NCBI RefSeq assembly: GCF_041296385.1
Contig: NC_091014.1
Coordinates: forward strand, 17,087,578 to 17,151,577
Length of the DNA stretch: 64,000 nt
DNA from: Aphelocoma coerulescens
Lineage: Eukaryota > Chordata > Aves > Passeriformes > Corvidae
Direction: 5' to 3'
Under the pieces are notes generated by a model, which saw nothing but the letters and a program-made list of their open reading frames with translations, did no database searches and had not been told where the DNA came from. Positions 1 to 12,450 of this stretch are shown here, piece after piece; the first letter of the stretch is position 1, and every line of letters starts with the position of its first letter. A program made the position numbers and the translations under genes.

Positions 1-3000
1 ATAGAAGAAGTTCCCCAAAATAGGTCATTTATCCATGGTCCTTTCCTCATCTCTTGTGTACATATAACAAATTCTTTAATGTTAAAAGTCTAACATAATA
101 ACCCTGGGATTTTTTCCAAACTTCTTACTCCATTCCTTCTCCTTCATTTTGTTCCAATTGAGCTGCAGTCCATGGAGGCCTCTATCTAGCAACAGTATTT
201 AACACAATGAGTGCTTAATAGGGTAAGACATGGTTAAGGGGAAGGGAAAATTCTAGGTGTTATAATATAATTGGCAATGCAAATTAAAATCTGTCTTCTT
301 TAAAGTCTATTTTTCTGTGCAAGGAGGGCTGAAAAATGCCTTGTATTTAGTCTTCTACACTCTGACTTCTATTTCAATATGCCTAAGGTAAAGCTCAGAG
401 TCAGAGCATTTCCGTTCTTGGGTCACTGCATTAAGATACTCTGCCATCAGTAAGGATACTGTTAATGGCATTCATGTAGCATGGTTTTCCATTTAAATGA
501 ACTATCGTGAGCAGTCTGCCTTTTTTACCCAACTCATACAGTTGACCTTCATCAAAACAATTTGCTTTCTACAGGAAGATGGAACCAACAAGTGACACTT
601 GCATTGTGAAATGAAAAAATAGTGATAAATCATACATGACAAATGAAGTTCTAGAAAAGTTTGGGGTTCTATTTACCACTGTTCCCAAGCAGATTCAATT
701 TACTGTTCCCCCAGGAACAGATACTGTGTGTCATGCAGTAAGGTATTAATCTTGCCAATTACTGAGGATAATATCTTATATTTCTGAGTTGTTGCATTAT
801 TCTTGAAACATGTTTCTTGGTTACTAAACACAAATCGTTTTATACATATGTTCTTCAGACCTGTCAATTTTAAAACCAAATGTGTTTTATATAGTTCTCT
901 AAAAATAGAATCACCATTACTGTATAAAATTCTTTCCCCATATTATTGGTAGAATTTAGGTTATATTAATATATTTGATTTTAAGGACTTCTTTCAGAAG
1001 TGCAATGTAACTAATTGGTCCTTAAAAATTGTCTAAGTTAGTAGTTTGACTACAAGGAACTGAACCAGTAATTTTTTTTGAGTTGAAATAACAAGTTCAT
1101 AATGGGTTGTTTACTCCTTAATTGAAAATACTTCTTAAAACAGCATTAAAGAAGAAGAATCACTGGGAAATCAGAGGAAGACTGTATTAAGAAGGAATTA
1201 TTTATTCCTAGATGAAAAGATTAATTTACACCTATTCCCAGCCAGAAGATAGCTGATTTTCAGAAGGAATCTGAGGTAGACTATTATAAGTCATTCATGA
1301 CATTGCAGCACCACTTTTATGCTTTCTGCCTAAATATTACTAACTGAAGGAAACAATTTTGACTTAGAGTATGTCTTCTGCAGATGACTTAAGTACCTGA
1401 TGGTAAATCTGCACCCAAACTTATGGTTAAGCAGTATGGACATATGGATCAAGTCATGACTTTGAACTGCTCTAGTCTTCATACCATCTTCTCCAGAATT
1501 TTGTTGAAATGTCCTTAGGGAACAGACCTTGAAAATAGTTCATGTGCTAATTTTAAAATTTTCAGTAGAGTTGATCACAATTAGAGTTGAACTTTGAGAA
1601 AATGCTGAGCTCCTAGTAGACAACTTGTGGATTCACTTTGTATTAAAACCTGGTCACTTCCTTTGGTGTCTTAGTGAGATCTGATTTTTCTGTTAATCTT
1701 TTGTCCCAGCTATTGAGGTTTAGTTATTCTGAAAACTGTAGCATGAATTGCTGTCTTGATACTCTCCCTGAATTGCAAGCAGGAATATTTTGTCACTCGA
1801 ATGTTTTTATAGTTGCCTATAACTTGCAATGTTCTGTCATTGCAGAGTTTGCCTCCTAAACTTTCAGAGGAAGTTGGACTTGCTTGTTCCAAATCTATAT
1901 GTGAATTTTTGACACAGAGGGAAGTACAGCAGTAAAAAAGATTTATGCTCAGACTTTATTACTGATGAATAGAATCATGCTAGAGTGAAGCTTGGAAAGA
2001 CATGTTTACTGATAGTAAGTCTTCTGTTTAAAGTGGCAAGTCCCAAGTTTGATGGGATATGTGATACGCAAGCAGAAGACAAAATTTTACTGGGGTGATG
2101 AAGTGAATAAAGTTTTCAGAAGGATTTTTGAAGGAGTGCAGAAAAGTTGGCCATTTACCTCCAGCTGATGTTCAGCAAAAACTGAGTGCCAAAGTTCCTT
2201 AAGCTCTCCTTTACATTTAGTTCAGCAACTCTACTGGAATTTTCTTAGCCTTATTTATCACCACAAGAACAGGTTCAGACTTTTTTCTTTAAATTTCCTT
2301 TACATGAGATGGGAAAATTTGCCAGCTTGCTTAGTTAAAGAGGGTGGGTGTTCATGTTTATGAGATGCTTTGTTTTGTTCACTTTAAGAAAATGAAAATG
2401 TTCCTGTTCTGTTTTCTCTGGGCTCCTTACTGAAAGTGTGCAGGGTCAGGCTATTTTTCAGCATGAGAGAAGATTATTTGCTTGGCGATTATCTCAGTGT
2501 CATGAACAAAATTTATAGGTAGTTTGGGAACTGTAATTTTTTTTTTTCAATTTCAGAATATTTTTTACATTAAGATTTGCAGATCCAATTGACTTGCCTC
2601 CCCCTTCAAGCTCTAACTCCATGCAGGTGTGTCTCTGTAGCCATTACACCTGCAAGCACTTCTGGGCTCTTTTATGATGCAGACTGGGATGATTCAGTGG
2701 TGTAGGGAGGCAGGTGGGAGAAGATCTGTGCACTAGGGCTTTGCATGTTTTACGTGTTCATACTGGAAGATGCAGGGCCCTAGTGCATCTGAATAGTACT
2801 TCTAAAAAAGTATCCCTAAAACAGTGCTCCAATAAAAATGTCAAACTCTGTATCCTGGAGTATCTTCAGGGCTGTGGTGGAGTCAACCTGCTAGAGATCT
2901 TGGAGAGCATCAAATGGGTCTTCTACTTCCCAAGTGGACTCCAGGCCTGATTTACATGCAAGATGTCTCCTTGCAGTCACTGGCTGCCCCATCAGCTCCT

Positions 3001-6000
3001 ACCATGAGATAAGGGGTGTACACTTTCAGAGCAGGGGGAATAACCTATTACTTTTCCTTTGAAGACCCAGGACAGCTCTGATGCTATCCATACTGTAGTG
3101 GTGGGGAGTTGTAGGGAATCTAAACACAGGCTTGAGTGCTGGTTGCCTTAAAGGAAAAGTTTGGATCATCTGCTGTATCCCAGGAGTGCTCGGCTCCATG
3201 GTGTGCAGTGTCCAGCTCACACTACAGCTTCCTCAGCCAGCATGCTCGCGTGTGTGCATGTCTTCATGGGAACCAAGGTCCCTGGGCCAAAGCACCACGA
3301 AAAGCAGGGAAGCAGCCTCAGCTGCACTGTGCAATAGCATAATACTCTTGGGTTATGTGCTCACTGTACTGTGGTGGAGCAGATGCATGGGTGTTGTGTT
3401 GCTCTTGTTAGGGAAGATCCGATTTCTGTCCTTGCAAAACTTCATCCTATACACAAGTTCAGATCTGATTCTCTCTGCGTTTCTTAACAAAATACCCTCC
3501 CGTATAGTCTTTCTGTTTTTTTCCATTCCCATGAAGCCCTTCTAAGGTTCACTGGACATGTTTAAAGCAATTTCAGTATATGTTAAAAGATAACCCTAAG
3601 AACATGGCAGGAAATCAGTCTATTATGGAGGATTTTAGTTGATTTTTCAAATTAATGTTTCAGATCACCATGCAGCAGTAGATATAATTAAGTGTCAGAG
3701 AGTGAGGGCTAAATGCATGAATAAAATATCTTATTGTATCATTACACTTTTATAATAAGATTTACTTGTCAACTTATAATGTAATAATGTAACTAACAAG
3801 ATAATTTATTTCTCAATGTAATGAAGATGTACAGAAGGCAGAAGCAGGACCTTGTGAGATGCCAGCTTCACTCTGTGGCTGAGCCTGCTGGGTAGCATGC
3901 GCATATAATGAAGGAAAAACCCTACTGAACTGAAGGAGGGGGCGTAGGATGGATAGCGGATGAGGAAAGAGCAGGAGTAGGCTTGAAGTTTGCATTTGGT
4001 AGAGGAGTGAAAGATGAGAGAAAAACTGTGATAACAGAAGGCATAAGAGTCTGCTGGGGAAGATGATATGGAGTGTATTTCTCCAATTGATAGAGCAAGA
4101 CATTTCCATAATGTAAACTTTCAGAGAAAGAAGGTTAAAATAGCTAATTGCCTTGGTGTGGGCTGAGAAGATATGTATGGAAAGCTATCCCAGACCGGAT
4201 GACACATGCTAACTTGTCTGGCTGTGTAAGTTTAATGATGCCTTCCTTAGGAAAAAAGAGGTCTACTGGATGTCAACCAGGAAGACAGAAATCTTTATGA
4301 ATTTTCCCCCAATTTAGCTACATCTGATAGAGACTGTGATTTATAAAAATGTGAGAGCTACTGAAAGAGGATGTGAGGAATAATTTGCTACCATCTCATT
4401 TCTAAGACTATGAACGCACCAGGTCCTGGAAAGGTTCTGCTTGTCGCTGTTTCTGGGCCATGAGTAATGCCCCTTACTTGCCCTCTCTAATTTTCTGTCA
4501 GTGGAACTCTATAGGGACAGGCATGTATTTGCAGAGAAACAGAGGGCTGTGCTGCCATTCCAGCTGGCTTCAAAAATAACCCAGGGAGCTGCAAACATGA
4601 GACCCTGCAAAGTCTGTGGTTGCTTCCTTCCTGTCTCCTTCCCCCAGACACTGGTTCTTCCAGGGACCACCATAATCAAGCAAGGCAGACAGGGAAGCAT
4701 GTCTCCCCATGTCTGGGTGGGGAAAAATATAGGTGCAGGTATGCTGGGGCGATGTTCAGCATCACTGAAGCAGGTGAATTGTTGCAGGGCTGTCTCAGAG
4801 AGAGAATGGCACATGCTGAACTAATCCACTGATTCTTATTAGACCCGGGGTTTGGCCAAGTGCTGAGGGAGCTGGCTCTGTTGACGTCTGGGCAGTTCTG
4901 CAGGCATCCAGTGGGAACAGTTGCAGGATAGGCTGCAGTCTGTGGGAGTGCTGGAGCAGGCTATGAGGTGGTGACAGGATCCCTGTATCGTCATGGTGGA
5001 AGGAGTTGCTGCGATTATCATCCGCGGTGCAGTGCAAGGCTGTGTTGTGGAAAGTGTGTAATTTCTGTATAATGCACTCTCTCTCATATATCCTATGTAA
5101 TCTACACAGCCAAGCAACACACGGAATAGCAATGGCACACAAAGTAAGTGCATTTCTGAGCTACGTAGCATAAATATGAATGAGAGGTAACATACTGCAC
5201 TTTAAATATTTTGTACATTGTGCTGTGTGTTATGACAATTAGTACACTGTGGTACATTATTAAAAACGTGAGAAGTACAGTAACCTGCAAATGATGGTTT
5301 GTTTTTCCCTTTATAACTGCCAGATGGTGTGGAACCATTTACACAACATCTGAGCGTTAGTGCATTTTAACCAGGGAAAGAAGGATCTTGCTCAGTGTTT
5401 TTCTTTTCTCTTTTTTTTTTTCCTTTATTTTTTTTCATTTGTAACTACCTAGCCAGCATATTTGAAGATATTTTTTTGTGCCGGACAAAATAAAGCCTAC
5501 ACAGTGTTACCTTATTTTGCATTTCCAAGTCACTTCAGGAGCTTCGGTGTAAGCAGAGAAAGAACAGTTTCTCATTGTTGCTTTTTTGACAGTGGAAAAA
5601 TAGTGAAAGCTTTATTTACTGTGATTATTTTGTTTCTTCACAGAGGTCTAGTATGAAAAGATAGTGCTTGGAGATCCAACCAGACCACTTGTTTCAGGAC
5701 TATTTTAAGGGATCTCCTAGACATGAAGGAACATACATACCACATAGACCTTATGACATAAGGCAATATTATACTGTCCTTCTGGTCAAAACAGTAGACT
5801 TACAAAAGAGATCTTCCACTTGTATGCAATTTGATAAGCATACTATTCCTAAACTAAGACAGTAGGTTATTCGTCTCAGCTTGTTTGTATTTTCTTGGCT
5901 GAGATGCTGGCACAAAGCAGGCCACAGATGTGAGGTCAATATACTCAGACTGGCTCCAAGTTAGCCCTTCAAAGAGACCAGGAAGTTTTGAAAGTCAGTG

Positions 6001-6252
6001 TTGTCTTGTTTTATGTAAATGGAACTTCACTTTTAAAAATAAAGCTCTAAGCAAATAGAGATCACAGACTGGAAGTTAAAGAAGAACAGTAATTTTATAT
6101 ACAGCTCTTATATTTCCCACTGTGTCTCAGCCAATGAGTTCTTGCTTCTGAGTTTTTACTCTAGTTAACATTGTATTGGTAGCTTAGAAAAAAAATGCTG
6201 TGTCCCCTTTGGTCTTGGTAAATCCCTTTCCATTGCCTCTGAGGTCTCTCTG
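1..6252. other. Gene-free AT-rich DNA
   Basis: No supported gene. Open frames here are below about 140 codons, several begin at non-ATG codons, and overlapping frames on both strands are equally long, as expected by chance. There is a pyrimidine-rich T tract near 5405-5440. I recognise no transposon end in this stretch. The part around 3130-3400 and 4500-5050 is somewhat richer in G and C than its surroundings but has no exon boundaries or repeat signature that I can name. Confidence 0.6.
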
Positions 6253-6280
6253 TGCTGTGATTCTTACATGAATCACAGCA
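6253..6280. repeat. Inverted repeat, 11-bp perfect arms
   Basis: TGCTGTGATTC at 6253-6263 is exactly reverse-complementary to GAATCACAGCA at 6270-6280, with a 6-base spacer. The next outward pair would be a G-U wobble in RNA and the one after that a T-A pair, so a transcript could form a stem of about 13 pairs. That is too short for a typical microRNA precursor. It may be a chance hairpin; no neighbouring gene gives it context. Confidence 0.75.
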
Positions 6281-7600
6281 TACGTCTTGATTCTTTTCTT
6301 ACTGAAGAAAATGTGATATCTTGTCTTCTTACAGAAGTTCTGCCAGAATTAGTGCAAAAACATTTTTCTTCTTAAAGAAAATGTTTTAAACAAGTGAAAT
6401 ATACCCCCAGACACACCACAGATATTATGACGATCATGATTTGAATTTTGCCTTCTGGAGTGAAGGGCAAGGCCACAGCTATACTGTGGCATGTTTAGAG
6501 AAACCACAGCTAGCTTAAAATTGCCTTTCTTGGATTCTGCTGGCAGTGCTGTTATGATAGCACATTCTTGTTGTGGGCTCCAGGGAAGTTGGGAAAACTT
6601 TAGATAAAAAGATCCACTAATAGAGTTATTCCACTGGTGCTGACCTACATAAAACTAGCAAAAGTATGTATATGTGTGCTATAGATGTTGCTGCTTAAGT
6701 TTAACCCTAATGAACAGTAAATCTTTTGCATTGCTGAAGTCATAAATTTGATCCATTAACTGTCATTTTTCCAGTCACCCTTTTCTAGTTTTGAGGTTTT
6801 TTTTCTTTCTGTTACCAGTTCCAGTCATGTCAATATATAGCTCTCTGTATATAAATCCTAATATGTTAAATCCCATCAATGTATTTGGTTACTTTCCCTC
6901 TTAAATGAAAATAATCAATACACCTTGATGATCAACTTAGAGAAATTACCATTTTTCTTACCTTTTGTGGAAAAATGATAAAAAGGAAAAAGTTTTGGTA
7001 GATTTCTGTACCTGGCACAGTCTTGTTCCTTTGAAAATGTGGGTTAAAGTAGTGACCTTTGCTGCATGTACAAGGGAGAAGGGAAGGAGAACTGTTGCTC
7101 ACCTTCAGTTTCCAGCATTCTCCCACCTGTTCACACTGTAGGAAGTCACCAACATTCAAAGTCAAATTCCTAAAGTATTTGAGTGTTGGAAGTCTACATT
7201 ATAATATTGGCCTGTGTAAGTAACTTCTATCCAGTCTTAGAGAAAGGGAGGATGAGAGGAAGGGAGGAGATATTGTATTACATTGGTAGTTGATTAGGGT
7301 CATTCAACCTTACAGAATACATGTATTTTGATATAAACTGATATAGTACATCTTCCAGAAATACAGTTTTCACAGTGGGTAGAACCTTGTGGGCAGGTAG
7401 TAAAATCTCTGCACTGACCAGAAACTGTTGTGAACATCTGTTCCCTGACTACTTAAATTATACTTGGACAGTTTGATGCATCTCTGGCATCCATCCCACG
7501 TGCTAGCAGAATGAAAGTAGAAGAGAAGAAGAATGTAAAATCAGGAATACTGTTGGGTTGTAGTATTTCTGCTTTCTCTTTTCTTCTCTGTCCAGCAAAT

Positions 7601-7644
7601 GTCACGTCTTTGTTTCATCAACGTCACGTGTTTGTTTCATTCTT
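7601..7644. repeat. Two-copy 22-bp tandem repeat with E-box-like core
   Basis: Two adjacent 22-bp units begin GTCACGT followed by a TTTGTTTCAT block, at 7601-7622 and 7623-7644. The second unit contains CACGTG, a canonical E-box palindrome; the first has CACGTC. The repeat lies inside a 69-codon open frame that I regard as chance. It may be a simple local duplication or a doubled factor-binding site. Confidence 0.7.
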
Positions 7645-7954
7645 TCTTTCCCTCTATTATATTTGCAGCTGCCTGCTTACTTATTTTGTGTACATTACTT
7701 TGAGCCATGCAAGACTTTAAACTTAATTAAAAGGCGTGACAAAAGAAAGAGATTTCTATAGAAATATCTTCTTGTGGAATGTGCTGTTAAATCCACCCTA
7801 CCAAACTATAATTTCTGAAATAAATAATTATTCCATTAATCTCATCTTTCAGTACCATCTTCACTTGAATTCTGCTGCATGACTTGTGTCATGCTCAGGG
7901 GTTTTATATAGCCTTGAAAATGAGGCCAGGAGAAGGATGATTAGTTTGGTTGAA

Positions 7955-7982
7955 ATTGTGGTGGCACAATTGTGGTGGCACA
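7955..7982. repeat. Perfect 14-bp tandem duplication
   Basis: ATTGTGGTGGCACA occurs twice without spacer, at 7955-7968 and 7969-7982. Perfect identity suggests a recent replication-slippage or small-insertion event, and the locus may be length-polymorphic. Confidence 0.85.
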
Positions 7983-9176
7983 CAGAAATCTGAATTGCCT
8001 TCAGCTTCCCCAGATATTACAGCAAAAGAACAATTAACTCCCATCCTCATGTTAAAGCTACACATGATCAATTTTTAGGCTTTACTTATGCACTTGAAGT
8101 GTTATTGCAATGTGACAGGTTTTCCATTCTGGCAAAAACAGTGCTTGATTTAACAAAAAGTGAAAATCAAAGCCACTGCACAAATTTTAAACTCCATTTA
8201 AAAAGAGCAATAATCACTGATTAAGTCAGAATTATTAGTGTTTTTAAGGGCCTTTTTAATCGCAGTTTGGCTCAAGGATATAATCTCATTTTGGCATGCT
8301 TGCATGAAAATGGGTTGGTGCCTGTGGGTTGGCTTTCCACAACAGTAATTTAGAATATGACTCATCTATCATTAGTTTAAGCACATGTGAAAATATAGAC
8401 CTCGTGTTTTAAAGCAGTGGAGAAAGACTATAACATGTAATAACAAGGTGTACCTTAACTGTGTGGCCTTAGGAGATGCTCCAGATGATATTCTTCACTG
8501 CCAATGGCAGAGAAAGCCTTTTCTGTATACGCTGGTATAAATTTGCTCCATACATAAAAAGGAACACATTGTGATTTCAGTAATCGTACTGGGCACAAAA
8601 CACAACTACTAGCTTGTATTCAAATGAAATTCTGTAATCCTTTCCACAAACTCAGAGCTGCATTCAGCTGGGAAATCTGAGAATAGATTATGTGCCTTAT
8701 GAGAAATGGAGTACAGTGAAAGACAGAATTATGTGCCTCATTCAACAAATATGTTAATAATGAAGATTTTTTTCCCCTTGAGGGTAGAGGAGGAGACAAC
8801 TGGCAAAAATCCTGGCCACCAAAGACAACCGAAGTTTCTATGCTGAGATACACGTGCTAATTCTGTCAGGTATGCTATCTGTCTTCCCAAGCATTTAGGG
8901 CTTGTCAAAATCCTTTTTTGCCATTCCTCTCCCTGATTCCTCTGAACCACTTCTATGCAATTCTATGGTCTGATTTGCAATCAACTCATATATTGGTAAA
9001 AGTAAGAAAATTGAGTTTAAATGCAAAATTCTTCCACATTAATCCTTCACAGAATCATTATTTTATAAAGCCAAAGCTTTCTCAATTAAAGGCAAAAATT
9101 GCAATATATGTAAAAGATTTAAATACTATATTAAAACATAGAATCCTCTTTCCTCCTCTTCTAGCCTGGATTCTGT

Positions 9177-9265
9177 TTCTTCTTCTTCGTTCTTGTTCTT
9201 GTTCTTATTCTTGTTCTTCTTCTTGTTCTTCTTCTTCTTCTTCTTCTTCTTCTTCTTCTTCTTCT
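9177..9265. repeat. TTC trinucleotide microsatellite
   Basis: The tract is about 89 bases of TTC units interrupted by TTG and similar variants, with an uninterrupted run of about 13 units at 9226-9264. Read as an open frame it gives a poly-serine/cysteine run, which is an artefact of the repeat and not a protein. GAA/TTC repeats can adopt triplex structures. Confidence 0.95.
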
Positions 9266-9785
9266 CCTCTCATATATCTGAGTGCCACATCTCTATAAAT
9301 AAAGCACATCATGTAGTTAAAAATGGAAATTAAAAAAAATAGCAAAACATATGCTTTTCCTTTCCTCAGTTTTTAAGACCAATAACTAGGACCAATTAAT
9401 GTAGGAAGATGTGTGTGAAGCTATATTTCTTAGAAAAACTAAAGTCAAGAAGTTGTATTTTGTACTTTGTCTCTTCTGGGTGAAAGAAGACCGCTCCTTG
9501 CCTCTTCTGGCATGAGTTCTGTACCTGAGAATGGTAAAACAGGTTCCCCTTACAGATCTGTACACTCCAGTGGAAGCTAATGATCCTGGACTAAAAGGAA
9601 AAACAATAGCACAAATAAGGGAAAAAAATACATAACAGAAATCAAAGTAGAAGAGCAAAGCTAAAAGCAAAGGATAAGTGATTTGCTGTGATTATTGCAA
9701 TCAATATGTGCTCCTTTTTCTGTCCATGGAAAATGTATATGTATATACTAAAAAGATCTCAGAATAACATTAGCAGGGTACATAT
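9266..9785. other. Gene-free spacer between microsatellite and LTR
   Basis: AT-rich sequence without recognisable gene or repeat. An open frame that begins at 9688 at a GTG codon runs on into the LTR and is not considered real. Confidence 0.5.
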
Positions 9786-10354
9786 TGTTGGGGTAGCTCA
9801 GCCTGCTCTCGGGCTGAAACCATCAAATGTCAGTCACCAGAAGAGATCACTGAGATCTAGGTTACCTCCCCCTGGGTGGCTCCCAATCCTAAATTACCTC
9901 CCCCTGTTCCAGAAAGTTCTCCCTTTCTTAGTTATTAATTGGTTCCCTGTTATGACTCCCGCCTCCCTGTTTTCCCCATTTGTTCTGAAAAATTGTATCC
10001 TCCCCTCTGCTTGTACCCCATTGGTTTTTTTCTCTTTCCCTGCCTTGCTCCACCCCCCCACAAAGGGGCTAGCCCGCATCTCCTGGAGGCTGCTCTGGTC
10101 CCTGGACCCTCCTGCAGATAAAGCTGTTGGAACCCACACCAGAAGCCCCTCCCGCCTTCTTTGCCTCCGGGCTAACGCGAGCCCAATCCATCGGCCGCCC
10201 GGGGTGCTTCCTCTGAGGAGGAGCCAGCGCCCGCACCCATCCCACGCCGATTCCACTGAGCCGGCCAGCGAGGACGCTGTGGAGGCCAACGCTGCGTCCC
10301 CTCTGCCCGAGGGCACGCCGGGCCTTGTGGGTACAAGCCCCTGGTTGTGTTACA
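9786..10354 (+). mobile_element. Solo LTR of an endogenous retrovirus, GC-rich type, plus orientation
   Basis: The segment of about 570 bp stands out by composition: the right part is strongly GC- and CpG-rich in an AT-rich region. It starts TGTTGGGG and ends GTTACA, which are LTR-type ends. It has an ATTGG box near 10020, a polyadenylation-type GATAAA at 10117-10122, and then a C-rich U5-like part. No retroviral gag, pol or env sequence lies on either side, so it is a solo LTR left by recombination between two LTRs. TACATA flanks at 9779-9784 and 10351-10356 may be a 6-bp target duplication, but this would shift the ends by one to four bases from the TG/CA choice, so the exact boundary is uncertain. 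The long frames on both strands here, up to 224 codons, are by-products of the GC-rich LTR. The family name cannot be given. A 13-bp U5 block is shared with the LTR near 56.4-56.8 kb. Confidence 0.7.
10117..10122 (+). terminator. LTR polyadenylation signal (GATAAA variant)
   Basis: GATAAA followed by a GC-rich segment sits at the expected R-region position of the plus-orientation LTR. It is a variant of AATAAA. It would end transcripts that start in the LTR or read into it. Confidence 0.4.
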
Positions 10355-12269
10355 TAATATGAAGCACATTGAAAAAAATTCCCCAAAACCCCTCATAAAA
10401 AAAAACCAACAAAACAAAGGCAGGGATTGATTTCTATGTAAGAAGATACAAGTAACCTAGTACTTTTGACCTTGGAAAAGAAACACCTGGGAAAGGATAT
10501 AGTAAATGACGTTATGTATAGATTATTAGGCTGGCAGTGGTCATTACAAAGTTGTGTAAAGTTAGTCACATCTCTGATCACCTCTAATAATTTTGTTTCG
10601 CTAGAGGATTGAGACAGAAGCCAAGTGCCTGTTCATCTACATACAAGTCCCCAGTTGGGTAACAGACGCTCATTTCTGCTTAAAAAGGCATTTCTGAGCA
10701 TGCACAACTGATACGAAATAGAAAAGGATCTAACAAGATTGAAGGACTGGGTGGGGTTAGGAAGGTTGGTAAGTAGGTTTACTGCCTGGCACTTAGCAAG
10801 ATATAAGATGCCTGGTAGGACTGGGGCAGGCTGCAGAGCACCCCAGGTTTATGTTCAAAACAGTGATGTACAATCTCCTACCTGCAGGATGGAAAGACAT
10901 TTTTTCAGCTGTTACATGTCACACAGTCCATGGCCCTGTGTGTGATGAATACATTTACTGGGGGTGGATGCCCTTCACACTTGATGTTGCTATGAAGGAG
11001 GCAGCTTCTTTAGTGTATTTTCTCAGTTCTTTTGATTTCTGCATCTTTACTCAGGCACTGCTTGCAGGCTGCTGCCGGGACAGCTCAGTGAAAGAGCTGC
11101 TCATGGTTCTTACTCTCACCTGTGTAGTGCTATCGATTCTGTGTACATTATCCTATCATCTCTCCCTAAAACTTCTGTAGGTATGGAGTAAAATGGAGAA
11201 AGGGGCAGAGCTGATGTGGAAAACAGGTCATTGTAATCAGCGCATCAATTCAGCTAGAGAGGAGAAACTTGAGTCACCTCAGGGCATTTCCATTCAATGT
11301 GTTCTTAAGTTGCTCCTGAGAGTTTACACATGAAATATATTTATTAAATGTGCTGTAAAAATTGTTCTTCAATTTTTTATTAGCTTAATTAAGTATTAAT
11401 ATCCAATTTACTTTATACTTCAAACTTCAAATTCTAATTTTTTGCTCACTACAATTTATTATGAAGAGTATAGTCATAATTATTTTGTTATGTTGAATGA
11501 GTATGCATCATTTAAAATGTAAATACTTTTACCCAGAATAACAATCAAAGATAAGATTGGTGTTGCTTATGAAAGTTACGATCCTATCTCCAGAAGAATC
11601 CATGAACTTCCCATGATAGGTGTCAGGTGCACATGAAATATAAAAACCTGCAGTGGATGTTCACACCTGCACTTGGGGTACCTGTACACTGTAATGTGTG
11701 TAGTTACAGCTTGAAGGCAGTCTGAAAGCCTCTTCTGGCTTTGGTGCAGGTACTTGGTACAGGTCTCATGCCTCTGTACCAGGTATGGCAGCCGAGGATG
11801 CAAACCGTGTCTTTTAAATGCTAAGGTAATTATTTTGCAATTAGCTCCCTGTTACAGCTGCTACACAGCTAATGTTGCCCATGGTAGTTTGCTTAGAAAT
11901 AGCTGAAGAAATTCCACATGAGCTGAAATCACCATTGACAGCAGTTTATAGATTTATAGAAACAAGAAGGTGCTACTGCTGTTATTTTACTGAAGGGAAG
12001 AAAAAGGAATGCTGGAATTAACTAGATAGGGAGAAACTGGGAGTCTGATGGACTGCACATAGAATGGTCACTCATAAATCTAAGGTCTAATGTAGGTTCT
12101 AGTGCACTCTTGCATGATGATTGTGTCACTTAACTCCTCTGAATCTGAGTTTTTGGTGTACTAAGATGGAAGTAATTATATGCAGCTACCATATAATATC
12201 CACAGAGAGCTGTGCAGTTGGAAGGTACTACTGAACCTATCAACAGAAAAAATGGGAGGTACTTAATAA
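10355..12269. other. Gene-free AT-rich DNA
   Basis: No supported gene. An ATG-less or short set of frames around 10740-11180 gives up to 109 codons with no family resemblance. A very AT-rich stretch lies at about 11330-11500. Confidence 0.55.
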
Positions 12270-12450
12270 ATTTTAAGGCCAGAAGGGAACATCATGATCG
12301 TTTAACCTGTCCTTCTGTGTTACTGAGGCCATAAAATTTCCTCTGTATGATGTTTGAATTACTTCTGAAACTTGTAGTTTCAGAAAGGCATTCAGACATT
12401 TTCTAGTCTTGATGAGAATACTTTTAGAATCTGTACCAGTAAGCTTTTCT
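12270..12450 (-). mobile_element. Ancient CR1-type LINE 3' tail
   Basis: The plus strand reads TTTTAAGGCCAGAAGGGA-like wording, then a CATCATGATCGT block and, further right, a decayed 3'-UTR-like part. I know this wording from an old CR1-like LINE 3' end that is abundant in turtles and present as degraded copies in birds. The 3' end is at the left, so the element points to the minus strand. It is heavily diverged and truncated, which suggests insertion long before the songbird radiation. The assignment rests on memory of the consensus and not on an alignment. Confidence 0.6.

Larger units (their letters stand above)
6281..9176. other. Gene-free AT-rich DNA
   Basis: No supported gene. Apart from two short tandem duplications listed separately, the stretch is unique-looking. 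The part around 8030-8480 is rich in TAAT-type and AATCA motifs and free of recognisable transposon sequence, which fits a possible conserved non-coding element, but the sequence alone cannot show conservation. Confidence 0.55.

Noticed and set aside
4501..4832. Overlapping frames of about 100 codons on both strands
   Set aside because: Similar length on both strands over the same bases is typical for chance in slightly GC-richer DNA.
9177..9298. Poly-serine/cysteine frame
   Set aside because: Direct translation of the TTC microsatellite.
9688..10362. Longest open frame, 224 codons, plus strand
   Set aside because: It starts at a GTG, and about three quarters of it lie in the LTR at 9786-10354; a 140-codon frame runs antisense over the same GC-rich DNA. 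Proline/serine-rich and without family resemblance.
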